Counted from the stretch's first letter, positions 55,176-64,000 are shown. The stretch is 64,000 bases of DNA from Candidatus Petromonas tenebris (GCA_014236755.1 JACCKY010000001.1:1-64000), one strand, 5' to 3'. The notes: a model not told the origin generated them from the letters alone. Numbers and translations are program-made.

Positions 55176-55706
55176 ATGGATATAGAAAAAAAGAGAAAAG
55201 AGATTTTATTTACAAGAGAGCAAATTCAGAAAAGAGTAGAAGAGTTAGGTAGAAAAATTGCAAGGGATTATAAAGATAAGAATTTGATGGTTGTGTCTTT
55301 GCTTAAGGGAAGCTTTATATTTACAGCAGATTTAGTTAGAGAAATAGATATCCCTGTAAAAATTGAGTTTATGACTACTTCAAGCTATGGACATTCGACA
55401 GAATCTTCCGGAAAGGTTAAGATACTATATGATATCGAAAAGGATCTTAATGGATATGATGTCCTTATTGCTGATGATATTGCAGATACGGGCATTACTA
55501 TGAAGTTTGTGATGGAATACTTAAAGTCGAAAAATCCAAAAAGCATAAAGAGTTGTGTCCTACTTGACAAGCCTTCAAGGAGAGAGGTCGAGCTTGAGCC
55601 TGATTATATAGGTTTTACAATTCCTGATAAATTTATTGTAGGATATGGACTAAATTACGGAGACTACTATAGAAATGTTCCATACGTTTTTGCATTTGTA
55701 GATTAA
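55176..55706 (+). CDS. hpt: Hypoxanthine phosphoribosyltransferase
   Basis: The 176-residue enzyme salvages hypoxanthine and guanine with PRPP. The PRPP loop is VLIADDIADTGITMKFV, the N-terminal LLKGSFIFTADLVREI and the base-site block PDYIGFTIPDKFIVGYGLNY are typical. GGAGG precedes ATG. A bidirectional terminator with a (TTA)8 run follows, shared with the convergent dap operon. Confidence 0.96.
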   Translation: MDIEKKRKEILFTREQIQKRVEELGRKIARDYKDKNLMVVSLLKGSFIFTADLVREIDIPVKIEFMTTSSYGHSTESSGKVKILYDIEKDLNGYDVLIADDIADTGITMKFVMEYLKSKNPKSIKSCVLLDKPSRREVELEPDYIGFTIPDKFIVGYGLNYGDYYRNVPYVFAFVD

Positions 55707-55710
55707 TAAT

Positions 55711-55736
55711 AAAAAGGCGACTTTAGTCGCCTTTTT
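55711..55736. terminator. Bidirectional intrinsic terminator
   Basis: AAAAAGGCGAC pairs with GTCGCCTTTTT with A- and T-tracts on both sides, between the convergent hpt and dapH genes. Confidence 0.85.
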
Positions 55737-55758
55737 ATTATTATTATTATTATTATTA
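55735..55758. repeat. (TTA)8 microsatellite at the dapH stop codon
   Basis: Eight TTA triplets in a row. On the minus strand the first one met by the ribosome is the dapH stop codon, so translation ends in eight consecutive in-frame TAA codons. Confidence 0.9.
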
Positions 55759-56490
55759 TCCTCTTAAGTCTTCCATGAGCTTAGTTTTATCAGCTGTTTT
55801 GTCGTCCTTGTTTTTTATGATTTTAGCTGGTGTACCTGCTACAACAACATTTGGAGGAACGTCTTTGGTTACTATTGACCCCGCTGCAACCACAGAATTT
55901 TCTCCAACTGTAACTCCTTCAAGTACGACTGCATTTGCACCTATAACTACATTGTCTTCAATTGTAACTGGTTTTGCACTAGGAGGTTCTAATACACCTG
56001 CAAGAACAGCACCTGCTCCAATATGAGCGTTTTTACCTACTGTAGCCCTTGCTCCCAAAACTGTATTCATGTCTATCATTGTGCCTTCACCTATTTCGCA
56101 GCCTATATTTATTACTGCTCCCATCATTATTACTGCATTTTTGCCTATTTTTACTCTATCCCTTATGATTGCCCCAGGTTCAATTCTAGCATCGATATTT
56201 TTAAGATCCAACAAAGGTATTGCAGAGTTTCTCCTGTCGTTTTCAATAACATAGTCTTCAATTAATGATTTGTTTTTCTCTATATATTTTGATACGTCTT
56301 CATACTCTCCGAAAATTATCCAGAAAATGCCAGATCCGAATTTTCTGATGTTTTCATCTGTGGCTGAAGCTAAGTCACCCTTAACATATACCTTTACGGG
56401 AGTGGATTTTTTGGCATTTTTTATATACTGTGCTATTTTATATGGATCAGTTAAATCTATATCTTTTGTATTGTTGTTTTTCTTTATCAT
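55756..56490 (-). CDS. dapH: 2,3,4,5-tetrahydropyridine-2,6-dicarboxylate N-acetyltransferase
   Basis: The protein (about 244 residues from ATG 56490; a TTG at 56502 is nearer the ribosome binding site) has an N-terminal alpha/beta part with [14 protein letters not shown] and a left-handed beta-helix of hexapeptide repeats ([55 protein letters not shown]). It acetylates tetrahydrodipicolinate in the acetyl branch of diaminopimelate synthesis. It is last in the minus-strand dapA-dapB-dapH operon. Confidence 0.95.
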   Translation of the reverse strand: MIKKNNNTKDIDLTDPYKIAQYIKNAKKSTPVKVYVKGDLASATDENIRKFGSGIFWIIFGEYEDVSKYIEKNKSLIEDYVIENDRRNSAIPLLDLKNIDARIEPGAIIRDRVKIGKNAVIMMGAVINIGCEIGEGTMIDMNTVLGARATVGKNAHIGAGAVLAGVLEPPSAKPVTIEDNVVIGANAVVLEGVTVGENSVVAAGSIVTKDVPPNVVVAGTPAKIIKNKDDKTADKTKLMEDLRG

Positions 56491-56523
56491 TTGTTTTATC
56501 AATCCTTTCTAAATTTTTTGATG

Positions 56524-57273
56524 TTATTTTAAAATGTGGTCCATATTGTATAGACCATTTTGTTTACTTACTAAGAACTTTGCAGCCCTTACAGCACCGG
56601 ATGCAAAGACAGTTCTAGACATAGCGGTATGTTTTATCTCAATGATTTCATCGGGACCCGCATAAATAACTGCATGTTCACCGACAATAGTCCCACCTCT
56701 AACGGCGTGAATACCAATTTCAGATTTCTCTCTCTTGGCAGTTCTTCCATATCTTCCAAAGTTATATTCCTTAGCATTGTCTAGTTCTTCATTGATTGAA
56801 TCAGCTATCATATAAGCAGTACCGCTTGGTGCATCAAGCTTTCTGTTATGATGCTTTTCAATAATTTCTATATCAAAAGACTCTGCTAAAACCTTTGCAG
56901 ATTTTTTAGCCAAATCCATAATTAGATTAATTCCCAGAGACATGTTTCCGGATCTAAACATGGCAACCTGTTTAGATGCTTCTTTTATTTTATCTATAAG
57001 AGATTCATCTAATCCTGTAGTACATATAACGGCTGGAGTCTTAGTTTTTACGCTATAATCGATTAGCTTAGAGGTCATGGAATAGTGTGAAAAATCAATA
57101 ATTACATCGGCTTCTGTTTTACAATCTTGAAAACTTTTATAAACAGGATATTTCTTATCCCCCTTGAATAGATCTACACCTGCTACTATTTCCATGTCCT
57201 CCATGTCGTTTGCAAGATCTTCTACTACTTTACCCATTTTACCATTACATCCAGATAAAAGAACTTTTATCAA
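56524..57273 (-). CDS. dapB: 4-hydroxy-tetrahydrodipicolinate reductase
   Basis: The 249-residue enzyme has the NAD(P) loop LLSGCNGKMGKVV, DFSHYSMTSKL, CTTGLDE and the catalytic/substrate block IIEKHHNRKLDAPSGTA. It reduces the DapA product. It lies between dapA and dapH with short gaps and has AGGAGG in front. Confidence 0.97.
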   Translation of the reverse strand: MIKVLLSGCNGKMGKVVEDLANDMEDMEIVAGVDLFKGDKKYPVYKSFQDCKTEADVIIDFSHYSMTSKLIDYSVKTKTPAVICTTGLDESLIDKIKEASKQVAMFRSGNMSLGINLIMDLAKKSAKVLAESFDIEIIEKHHNRKLDAPSGTAYMIADSINEELDNAKEYNFGRYGRTAKREKSEIGIHAVRGGTIVGEHAVIYAGPDEIIEIKHTAMSRTVFASGAVRAAKFLVSKQNGLYNMDHILK

Positions 57274-57288
57274 ATTAATACCTCCTAT

Positions 57289-58170
57289 TTAATTAAGCAG
57301 TCCGTATTCTTTCATTCTTGTCTTTAAAATCTCAAGGTTTCCTTCAGTCATTTCCACCAATGGAAGGCGTAGGTTACCTACTTCAAATCCCATTAGATTC
57401 ATGGCAGTTTTAACCGGGATAGGATTAACCTCTATAAATAATGCATCAATTAGAGGCTTCATTTTTAACTGTAGATCACAAGCACCTTTTACATCACCTT
57501 CAATAAATTTCATAACCATATTATGAGTATCTTTAGGAGCTATATTAGCAGCTACAGAAATTACCCCATCACCCTTAAGTGACATTAGAGGAACGACCAT
57601 ATCATCGTTTCCAGAATAAATGTAGAAATCATCAGGCACCAGTCTTGCGATTTCAGCAACTTGAGAAATGTTGCCGCTGGCCTCTTTAACGGCTGCTATA
57701 TTTGGATGCTTAGCAAGCTCTGCTAATGTGGAAGGCAGCATATTCACTCCTGTTCTTCCGGGGACATTGTAAACTACGATGGGGATGTTTACTTCGTCAG
57801 CTATAGCAGTAAAATGGGCAATTAGCCCCTTTTGAGTAGATTTGTTATAATAAGGAGTTATAACCAAAAGACCGTCTGCTTCCACTTTTTCGGCATATTT
57901 GCTAAGTTCTATTGTATGTTTTGTACAGTTACTTCCTGTACCTGCTATTACAGGAATTCTTTTATTTACTTTTTCAACTGTAAATTTAATCACTTCTTTC
58001 TGCTCTTCGTCGCTCATTGTAGAAGATTCTCCAGTAGTACCACAAACTACAATTGCGTCGGTTCCCTGTTCAATATGCCATTCCAACATTTCTTCCAGCT
58101 TGTCAAAGTTAACCTTGTCATCCTTAAAAGGAGTAACTATGGCAACACCGGAGCCTCTAAAAAGTTTCAT
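57289..58170 (-). CDS. dapA: 4-hydroxy-tetrahydrodipicolinate synthase
   Basis: The 293-residue aldolase-class enzyme condenses pyruvate with aspartate semialdehyde. [42 protein letters not shown] and the Schiff-base lysine in [11 protein letters not shown] are present. ATG 58170 is chosen over ATG 58179, which overlaps the AAAGG site. Expression is controlled by the lysine riboswitch in front. Confidence 0.97.
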   Translation of the reverse strand: MKLFRGSGVAIVTPFKDDKVNFDKLEEMLEWHIEQGTDAIVVCGTTGESSTMSDEEQKEVIKFTVEKVNKRIPVIAGTGSNCTKHTIELSKYAEKVEADGLLVITPYYNKSTQKGLIAHFTAIADEVNIPIVVYNVPGRTGVNMLPSTLAELAKHPNIAAVKEASGNISQVAEIARLVPDDFYIYSGNDDMVVPLMSLKGDGVISVAANIAPKDTHNMVMKFIEGDVKGACDLQLKMKPLIDALFIEVNPIPVKTAMNLMGFEVGNLRLPLVEMTEGNLEILKTRMKEYGLLN

Positions 58171-58352
58171 ATAAATCATCCTTTCTTATTTAATTAACTA
58201 CATCTTAAATCTGTGCTTGTAAATTGATTCATATTTTCTTTACGAATTTATTAGACTTATTGCTAGATATGTTTGGAAATTTACTTTCTCTAATATATTA
58301 TATTTAATATTTATAATATTTACTATATAGTACAATTAATATCAAAAAAATT

Positions 58353-58391
58353 AAAAAAACAGTCAAGAGCAAAAAGAGCTGTTGACTGTTT
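58353..58391 (-). terminator. Lysine riboswitch terminator
   Basis: On the minus strand AACAGTCAACAGCTC pairs with GAGC...TTGACTGTT around a T-rich loop and is followed by seven T. It lies about 180 bp ahead of dapA. Confidence 0.85.
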
Positions 58392-58605
58392 TCAAACAGA
58401 TGAGATTCTTTTTGCCCCGTGTGAATTAGCACACCATCAATAGACTGGGCTATCTAATGATGACAGTACTATACTTATTTAGTATAGGCCCAACATACAG
58501 TTTTTAGGGAAAACTGTACATTTCGGCAACTGCACCTTTCCTAGCAAACTACGACTCCCTATGTCTAACTTGCAGTACTAATTACAGTTGCAGCCTCTAA
58601 ATCAC
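58392..58605 (-). promoter_or_regulatory. Lysine riboswitch (L box) aptamer
   Basis: The minus strand carries the L-box landmarks: GATTTAGAGGCTGCAAC at the 5' end, GGGAGTCG, GGAAAGGTGCAGTTGCCGAA in the core, then the long P4/P5 arms (ACAGTTTTCCCTAAAAACTGT and GCCTATACTAAATAAGTATAG). It lies between asd and dapA, with only about 20 bp after the asd stop codon, so it is in the middle of a transcript or served by a promoter inside asd. Lysine binding should favour the terminator and lower dapA-dapB-dapH expression. Confidence 0.9.
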
Positions 58606-58622
58606 AACATCAATATTTTATT

Positions 58623-59618
58623 TTAAAGGGTTTGGATTAATTTTTCTGCAATTTGTACGGCGTTTGTAGCAGCACCCTTTCTTATGTTATCAGCTACTAC
58701 CCAAAGATTAAGACCGTTTTCAATGCTAAAATCTCTTCTAATTCTACCTACATATACTAGATCGGTACCCTTGGCATTAGTTGCTAGGGGATATACATTG
58801 TTATGGGGATCATCTTGCAGTACTATGCCTGGACTATCAGATAGTAATTTTTTCACATCTTCAATTTCAAAGGGTTTTTCAAACTCTACATTTATGGATT
58901 CGCTATGACAATCAAATACAGGAACCCTCACTGTGGTAGCAGTTATTTTTAAATCGTAGTCTCCCAATATTTTTTTTGTTTCATCAATCATTTTCATTTC
59001 TTCTTTAGTATAGCCGTTTTCAAAGAAAACATCTATGTGAGGGAGGCAGTTGTTAGCTATAGGATGGGGGTAAGCCTTTAATAAATTATTACCCTTTAAT
59101 CCTTCTTCCAAATCTTTTACACCCTTTACGCCGGAGCCTGAGACTGCTTGGTAAGTAGAATAAACAATTCGCTTGATCTTATACTTGTCATGTAGGGGGT
59201 TCACTGCAACCACTGCTTGGATAGTTGAACAATTAGGATTGGCTATAATGCCATTGTGCCATTTAATATCCTCGGGATTAACCTCTGGTACAACAAGAGG
59301 GACATCTTTATCCATTCTCCAGGCGCTACTGTTATCTACAACTATTACCCCTTTAGAAGCGGCTATGGGAGCAAATTTTTTGCTGATATCAGCTCCTGCT
59401 GAAAATAGGGCAATATCTATATCTCTGTCGAAAGAATCTTCCTTAAGCTCTTCTACAGTATACTCTATGCCTTTACACTTAACCTTTGTACCAGCGGATT
59501 TTGCCGAAGCAAAGGCATAGAGCTTATAAAAAGGAAAATCCCTTTCTTCTAAAACTTTCAAAAAAGTTCTACCAACCATTCCAGTTGCACCTACAATAGC
59601 AATATTTATTTTTTTCAA
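58623..59618 (-). CDS. asd: Aspartate-semialdehyde dehydrogenase
   Basis: The 331-residue enzyme reduces aspartyl phosphate to the semialdehyde for lysine, threonine and methionine. NIAIVGATGMVGRTFLKVLEE is the NADP loop, NPNCSTIQ holds the catalytic cysteine, and the catalytic histidine is in RVPVFDCHSESI. Start is TTG behind AGGAGG. It is upstream of the lysine riboswitch and so escapes its control if they share a promoter. No lysC is in the window. Confidence 0.97.
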   Translation of the reverse strand: MKKINIAIVGATGMVGRTFLKVLEERDFPFYKLYAFASAKSAGTKVKCKGIEYTVEELKEDSFDRDIDIALFSAGADISKKFAPIAASKGVIVVDNSSAWRMDKDVPLVVPEVNPEDIKWHNGIIANPNCSTIQAVVAVNPLHDKYKIKRIVYSTYQAVSGSGVKGVKDLEEGLKGNNLLKAYPHPIANNCLPHIDVFFENGYTKEEMKMIDETKKILGDYDLKITATTVRVPVFDCHSESINVEFEKPFEIEDVKKLLSDSPGIVLQDDPHNNVYPLATNAKGTDLVYVGRIRRDFSIENGLNLWVVADNIRKGAATNAVQIAEKLIQTL

Positions 59619-59999
59619 ATAAAAAACCTCCTATTCTTTTAGGTGTTAAGGAAAATCATACTGATAATGAACAGCAATTATTACAAAATCCATAAAGAAA
59701 AGCAAACCCAAACATATTAATTAATTTTAATATATTAATATATATTAATAGTCATAAAAAAAAATACAGATAAGATGTCTTAAAAAAGATAATGGAGAAA
59801 AACCTTTCAACACTTTAAAATACTAAAATTATTATATATAGTAACATTTGTCAGTGATTATGTCAATATATAAGGCATGGAATAGTTATAAATCTGTTGT
59901 AGAAATTATTAAAAAAGTATACAATTAAGTTATTCGTAGATAATTAAGGGTGTTTATAACATTTTTATCTTTAATATAATTATATGAAGAGGTGAGAAT
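59619..59999. other. Divergent promoter region
   Basis: This A+T-rich 381 bp separates asd (minus) from the M20D hydrolase gene (plus). I see no coding frame, riboswitch or clear palindrome. A TTATTAATATATTAATA-type run near 59720-59750 is simple sequence. Confidence 0.5.
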
Positions 60000-61169
60000 A
60001 TGATACTCATTAATGAAGACATAAAAATGCTTAGAGATGAAGTTATACAAATAAGACATGATTTACATCAGATACCAGAGCTTGGATTTGAAGAATATAA
60101 GACTAGTAAATATATTGTTGACTATTTAAAGAAACTGGATTTTAAAGTATATGATAAAGTGGCAAAAACGGGGGTTATTGGTTATCTCAGGGGAAGTGAA
60201 GGAAAGAATACCATCGCATTTAGAGCTGATATGGATGCTTTGCCCGTATCTGAGAAGACGGGCCTACCCTTTTGTTCAAAGCATGACGGAAAAATGCATG
60301 CCTGTGGGCATGACGGTCATATGGCCATACTTTTAGGCTTTGCAAAGTATATTTTCATAAATAAAGAAAAGATTAAAGATAATATTCTATTGATTTTTCA
60401 ACCGGCAGAGGAAGGCCCTGGTGGTGCAGAAGTTATGGTGAAAGAAGGCGTTCTGGAAAGATTTAATGTAGATCGTATATATGGTTTACATCTGTACCCT
60501 GATGTGGAAGAGGGCATTGTGGCGGTGAGACCTGGAGCCATGATGGCTCAAACAGGGGAATTTGATATATATATTACTGGAAAAAGCGGACATGGTGCGA
60601 TTCCTCAAAATTCAATAGATTCTATAGTTATAGGAGCTGATCTAATAAGTTCTTTTCAGAGTATAGTTAGCAGAAACATAAGTCCCATTGAACCAGTAGT
60701 CTTGACGATAGGAAAAATCAAAGGAGGAGAAAGGCGAAATGTTATAGCAGGCAAACTATATATGGAGGGTACGCTTAGAGCCTTCAATGAATCTGTTTAC
60801 AAAAAAGTGAAAAATAAGATGATATCCTTTGCCAAGGGACTTGAAATATCCTATGGTTCAAAAATAGAAATAGTTTTTAGAGATATGTATCCACCTGTAA
60901 ATAATAATGAAAAGCTAGTAGAAAACTTTATTGAGATAGTTGGATATGAAAATCTAAAGATTATTGAACCCCAAATGACGGCTGAAGATTTTTCCTACTA
61001 TCAGAAAAAAATACCCGGTTTATTTTTCTTTTTAGGGGTAAAAAATCAAGAAAAGGGACACACTTTTCCACTTCATAATTCCAAATTCAACTTTAATGAT
61101 GAGATCTTGATTACAGGAATACAGATCTACGCTGATTTATTAAACGAAAATGATGGACTAGATATCTAA
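60000..61169 (+). CDS. M20D amidohydrolase, probable N-acetyldiaminopimelate deacetylase
   Basis: The 389-residue protein has the M20D pattern: RHDLHQIPELGFEEYKTS, FRADMDALPVSEKTGLP, MHACGHDGHMA, FQPAEEGPGGAEVM and GLHLYPD, with the lid domain at KSGHGAIPQNSID and the last ligand at GHTFPLHNSKF. Relatives act as N-acetyl-diaminopimelate deacetylase (DapL type), IAA-amino-acid hydrolase or carboxypeptidase. Its place beside asd/dapABH and the presence of an acetyltransferase (DapH) support the diaminopimelate role, by context. GAGGTGAGAAT precedes ATG. Confidence 0.85.
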   Translation: MILINEDIKMLRDEVIQIRHDLHQIPELGFEEYKTSKYIVDYLKKLDFKVYDKVAKTGVIGYLRGSEGKNTIAFRADMDALPVSEKTGLPFCSKHDGKMHACGHDGHMAILLGFAKYIFINKEKIKDNILLIFQPAEEGPGGAEVMVKEGVLERFNVDRIYGLHLYPDVEEGIVAVRPGAMMAQTGEFDIYITGKSGHGAIPQNSIDSIVIGADLISSFQSIVSRNISPIEPVVLTIGKIKGGERRNVIAGKLYMEGTLRAFNESVYKKVKNKMISFAKGLEISYGSKIEIVFRDMYPPVNNNEKLVENFIEIVGYENLKIIEPQMTAEDFSYYQKKIPGLFFFLGVKNQEKGHTFPLHNSKFNFNDEILITGIQIYADLLNENDGLDI

Positions 61170-61191
61170 ATATCTAAAGGAGGCGAAATGC

Positions 61192-62151
61192 TTGAAGAAG
61201 GGTAGAATAACCATATTTGAGGTTAATATAATTTATCTTCTGGTTGCAATGTTACTTGTAACCCTTGGGGCCTATTTTCAGAGTCTTAATATAAAAACAG
61301 GTCTACTTATAACAGAGTATATATTGGTTCTTTTACCAGTAATAGTCTTTATAAAATGGAAGAAGATGAGCTTAAAAAAGGTTTTAAAATTAAATAAACT
61401 CAACTTAAAGCATGGCCTTTTGGTAATGGCCATAACTGTACTAATCTATCCTGTAGCTCTGTTTTTTAACTTAATAATGATGACGATCATAAGCTTGTTT
61501 ACAACTATAAAATCCTTACCGGTACCTACTGCAAGTAACTTTAAAGAGTATGTTGGATTGTTTTTTATAATAGCAATATCAGCTGGTATATGTGAAGAAA
61601 TATTTTTCAGGGGAATGCTTCTAAGTGTATATAAAAAGAAATATAAAAAGCTTGCTATTGTAATAACCGCCGTTATGTTCGGTATATTTCATTTTAATCT
61701 TCAAAATCTCTTAGCTCCAACGATTTTAGGACTAATATTTGGTTATTTGGTTTATTTAACGGATTCAATTTTTGCCGGAATCATAGGACATATTACAAAT
61801 AATGGATTGGCAGTCACATTGGCATATGCTGTAAATGTAGTAAGTAAAAAGCTTAATATCTATGGAAATCTTGAACCTCGTCAGGGTATGGCCAATACCA
61901 TGCAATTGTTTGCAGGCACAATTATGATAGGCTTTGTAGCGATTATAACGGGAATATTTGCATATCTGCTTATAAAAATCATTAAAAAAGATATAGGTAA
62001 TAGATTTAATGATTCTAAGTTTGGAGAGATAAATGAAATTAATATAGATACTCAAGATATTACTATGAAAAAGAATGAAAAAATGACTCATTACCTTCCG
62101 ATTTTAGGAGTAGTTATTATTTACTTTTTTATTTCGTTCATTCAATTTTGA
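61192..62151 (+). CDS. CPBP family intramembrane glutamic endopeptidase
   Basis: The 319-residue membrane protein has about eight hydrophobic segments. The CPBP (Abi) catalytic motifs are CEEIFFRGML (EExxxR), FGIFHFNLQN (FxxxH) and a later GIIGHITNN. A charged C-terminal tail precedes a last membrane segment. Such proteases process prenylated or membrane proteins; no substrate gene or bacteriocin is adjacent. Start is TTG 61192 behind AAAGGAGG. Confidence 0.9.
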   Translation: MKKGRITIFEVNIIYLLVAMLLVTLGAYFQSLNIKTGLLITEYILVLLPVIVFIKWKKMSLKKVLKLNKLNLKHGLLVMAITVLIYPVALFFNLIMMTIISLFTTIKSLPVPTASNFKEYVGLFFIIAISAGICEEIFFRGMLLSVYKKKYKKLAIVITAVMFGIFHFNLQNLLAPTILGLIFGYLVYLTDSIFAGIIGHITNNGLAVTLAYAVNVVSKKLNIYGNLEPRQGMANTMQLFAGTIMIGFVAIITGIFAYLLIKIIKKDIGNRFNDSKFGEINEINIDTQDITMKKNEKMTHYLPILGVVIIYFFISFIQF

Positions 62152-62178
62152 AACTCTTTTTAAAATAAAAATTTTTGC

Positions 62179-62223
62179 AAAAAAACCAGCCTTGGAACTC
62201 CAGAGTTCCAAGGCTGGTTTTTT
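62179..62223 (+). terminator. Intrinsic terminator
   Basis: A perfect 21-bp stem (AAAAAACCAGCCTTGGAACTC and complement) with a CAG loop supplies its own T-tract. Confidence 0.9.
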
Positions 62224-62398
62224 AAAAATTATTAAAGGGGGAGTGGGAAACAACATTTACAACAATAAAAAGAATACCATTAATGTCGAAAATTATCAAT
62301 AAGAAAAATCAAATATTACAAATTTTTAAATTTATTATTAATTTATTTGAATAAAAAGTTACCCCTTACTCAATAATATTTGAAAAGGAGGGATTAGA

Positions 62399-62626
62399 TT
62401 GTCAAAAAAGAATAGAGACAAAAATAAGAAATTTAAGATTGAGACTGTGGAAGATAAGTGGAAATATGAAATAGCTTCGGACCTAGGTCTTTTAGACAAG
62501 GTGTTAGAAGGTGGATGGGGAGCATTAACGGCAAAGGAAACCGGTAGAATAGGCGGAATGATTACTGTAAGAAAGAAAAAAAGTCAAAAACAAAAAGAAG
62601 AGGAATTAAATGAAGAGATAGACTAA
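62399..62626 (+). CDS. Small acid-soluble spore protein, alpha/beta type (SspF-like)
   Basis: The 75-residue protein has WKYEIASDLGLLDKVLEGGW, then GALTAKETGRIGGMITVRKK, which matches the SspF-like branch of the alpha/beta SASP family (A-x-x-LG-x-x-D-x-V, GWG, GRIGG). The N- and C-termini are unusually rich in lysine and glutamate. TTG start behind AAGGAGGG. Confidence 0.82.
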   Translation: MSKKNRDKNKKFKIETVEDKWKYEIASDLGLLDKVLEGGWGALTAKETGRIGGMITVRKKKSQKQKEEELNEEID

Positions 62627-62642
62627 ACTATCTCTTTTTTCT
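62613..62642 (+). terminator. Intrinsic terminator overlapping the stop codon
   Basis: AAGAGATAG pairs with CTATCTCTT and is followed by T6; the left arm encodes the end of the SASP-like gene. Confidence 0.8.
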
Positions 62643-62742
62643 ATTAAAACTTATATACAAATTTGAACTTTAGATTTAGAATTAATTTGTGTATAATTGA
62701 ATTTGAAGCAAATAGGATAATTAAAGATAAAGGGGAACTGTT

Positions 62743-63483
62743 ATGGAAGCTTACAGTGGATTTGCTGAGGTATATGATTTTTTGATGAAGGATATAGATT
62801 ATGATGTATGGGTGGATTATATAGAAGAAATCTTTAAGAGAAGAAATTATGTCCCTAGGAATATTTTAGAGCTTGCCTGTGGTACGGGAAATATAACTAA
62901 CAGACTTGCAAAAAAAGGTTATAATATTACAGGTCTTGATATATCATCTGAAATGCTCACATTTGCTAAAGATAAAGCTTATAATTTGGGAGTGGATGTT
63001 ACTTATATTAATCAGGATATGAAAGAATTAGAATTTTCCGGGAAGGTAGATTGCGTACTCTGTCTGTGTGATGGATTTAACTATATATTAGATAAAGATG
63101 AATTATTTAATATCTTTAAGCGAATTTATCTTATTTTACAAAAAAATGGTTTGTTTATATTCGATATAAGCTCCTATTATAAAATTTCAGAAGTTTTAGG
63201 TACAAATACATATGCAGAAAATTTTGAAGACGTTTCCTATATTTGGGAAAATTATTTCGATTCTAGAACCGATATATGTGAATTTGATTTGACGATTTTT
63301 ATAAGGCAAGATAGTTTGTTTAAAAGGATTCAGGAATCTCACTGCCAAAGGGCCTATAAAATAGAAAGTATTTGTCAATTGCTGGAGGAAATTGGGTTTA
63401 AAAGTATAGAGGTATTTAATAGTTTTACTTTTGATAAACCTTTACTAACTGATGAAAGGATAAATTTTGTCTGTAAAAAATAG
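62743..63483 (+). CDS. Class I SAM-dependent methyltransferase
   Basis: The 246-residue protein has the Rossmann methyltransferase motifs: ILELACGTGNITNRLAKKG (motif I), ITGLDISSEMLTFA (post I), VTYINQDMKELEF and DCVLCLCDGFNYI. The substrate is not evident. The opening YSGFAEVYDFLMKDIDYDVW is typical of a group of small-molecule methyltransferases in Firmicutes. AAAGGGGAACTGTT precedes ATG. Confidence 0.88.
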   Translation: MEAYSGFAEVYDFLMKDIDYDVWVDYIEEIFKRRNYVPRNILELACGTGNITNRLAKKGYNITGLDISSEMLTFAKDKAYNLGVDVTYINQDMKELEFSGKVDCVLCLCDGFNYILDKDELFNIFKRIYLILQKNGLFIFDISSYYKISEVLGTNTYAENFEDVSYIWENYFDSRTDICEFDLTIFIRQDSLFKRIQESHCQRAYKIESICQLLEEIGFKSIEVFNSFTFDKPLLTDERINFVCKK

Positions 63484-63559
63484 AAGAATTTTTATCATTT
63501 GTGAATAGTTTGATAAAAAATGGATAGATTAATATAAACAAGTTTTTTAATATACCTAT

Positions 63560-63588
63560 TTGACACGTTAAAAAGGTTATGTTAAAAT
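63560..63588 (+). promoter_or_regulatory. Sigma-A promoter of the cold-shock gene
   Basis: TTGACA (63560-63565), a 17-base spacer and TAAAAT (63583-63588) form a near-ideal promoter. A 20-base perfect palindrome (TAATTAAGCT/AGCTTAATTA, 63594-63613) covers the expected start of transcription and could be an operator or a 5' mRNA hairpin. Confidence 0.8.
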
Positions 63589-63645
63589 TAATTTAATTAA
63601 GCTAGCTTAATTATAATTTTCAAATGTTTTAGGAGGATTGTTTAG

Positions 63646-63843
63646 ATGAAAGGTAAAGTAAAATGGTTTAACAATGAGAAAGGTTATGGATTCATAACAG
63701 GAGAAGACGGAAATGATGTGTTTGTACATTACACAGCAATTGAACAGGAAGGTTTTAAATCTTTAGAGGAAGACCAGGAAGTTGAATTTGAAGTTGTGGA
63801 AGGTGAAAAAGGACCTCAAGCCACTCAAGTTGTAAAATTATAA
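63646..63843 (+). CDS. Cold-shock domain protein (CspA family)
   Basis: The 65-residue protein is a full cold-shock domain. [17 protein letters not shown] contains RNP1 (KGYGFI) and [12 protein letters not shown]2. It binds single-stranded nucleic acids and acts as an RNA chaperone. AGGAGG precedes the ATG, with a 5' leader of some 50 nt that starts in a palindrome. A terminator follows. Confidence 0.97.
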   Translation: MKGKVKWFNNEKGYGFITGEDGNDVFVHYTAIEQEGFKSLEEDQEVEFEVVEGEKGPQATQVVKL

Positions 63844-63868
63844 TAAAAATAAAATCAATCTGTTAATT

Positions 63869-63893
63869 AGCCCTGATGTAGTCAGGGCTTTGT
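63869..63893 (+). terminator. Terminator of the cold-shock gene
   Basis: AGCCCTGA pairs with TCAGGGCT around a five-base loop; the T-tract is short (TTTGTT). Nothing identifiable follows to the end of the window. Confidence 0.65.
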
Positions 63894-64000
63894 TAATGGC
63901 ACAAATAGATTTGTTTCACTTTATTATAATACTCATACTTTTAGAAGTGAGATATAGAATAAGGAAGTAAGATAAAGTTTCACAATGATTTAGTAGGAGA

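Noticed and set aside
55735-55758. TTA repeat as part of a CRISPR or phase-variable coding repeat
   Set aside because: It is a simple trinucleotide run at a stop codon between convergent genes. No CRISPR-type repeat-spacer pattern was seen anywhere in the window.

Overview
The window is about two-thirds A+T, carries densely packed genes with strong AGGAGG-type ribosome binding sites, and encodes alpha/beta-type small acid-soluble spore proteins, the germination pair SleB/YpeB and a PdaB-like deacetylase. Together with oxygen-sensitive or anaerobe-typical enzymes (Fe-S L-serine dehydratase, flavodiiron protein, 2-hydroxyacyl-CoA-dehydratase-type activase, PreT/PreA, T-box and riboswitch control) this points to an anaerobic endospore-forming member of the Clostridia/Tissierellia. 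The species cannot be fixed from the window alone.

Layout. 1-1061: 3' end of an EAL gene broken by an in-frame stop, then a roughly 400-nt multi-hairpin segment whose stems are consistent only as minus-strand RNA, then a divergent SASP gene. 1436-5906: cation efflux, class IV aminotransferase, peptidase T, universal stress protein, a small helical protein. 6068-8816: cytosolic molybdopterin oxidoreductase and tRNA threonylcarbamoyladenosine dehydratase. 9157-16820: peptidoglycan-binding protein, flavodiiron protein, sleB-ypeB, sdaAB-sdaAA, a Gx-family membrane protein. 16867-20512: a preQ1-I riboswitch followed by a dehydratase-like Fe-S protein, its ATP-dependent activase and queD-queE-queC. 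20694-24605: luxS and a zone of decay (broken gene pair, IS fragment, solute-binding lipoprotein cut off from any permease). 24606-26159: spermidine synthase and cobalamin adenosyltransferase.

26329-39404 is a catabolic island: preTA, NCS1 permease, dihydropyrimidinase, a sigma-54 activator, a CoA-acylating aldehyde dehydrogenase, a class III aminotransferase and an M20 hydrolase. Sigma-54 (-24/-12) promoter matches lie in front of preT, hydA and the aldehyde dehydrogenase gene, with a weaker one before the permease. The set can be read as reductive pyrimidine degradation: uracil to dihydrouracil, to N-carbamoyl-beta-alanine, to beta-alanine, to malonate semialdehyde, to an acyl-CoA.

39682-64000: small proteins, a flavin reductase-like protein, pgsA, a T-box (specifier GUA) with valS and folC, a YVTN propeller, DUF4364, SASPs, a QueG-like Fe-S protein, two polysaccharide deacetylases, an NSS transporter remnant with an intact MetS-like small subunit, a degenerate Mur-ligase-like protein, a two-OB-fold SSB-like protein, a PfkB kinase, hpt, and the acetyl-type diaminopimelate pathway (asd, lysine riboswitch, dapA, dapB, dapH on the minus strand, with a divergent M20D deacetylase), ending with a methyltransferase and a cold-shock protein.

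Most worth following up: the preQ1-controlled dehydratase-type reductase and activase (possible missing step of queuosine synthesis), the structured RNA at the left end, and the sigma-54 pyrimidine regulon.
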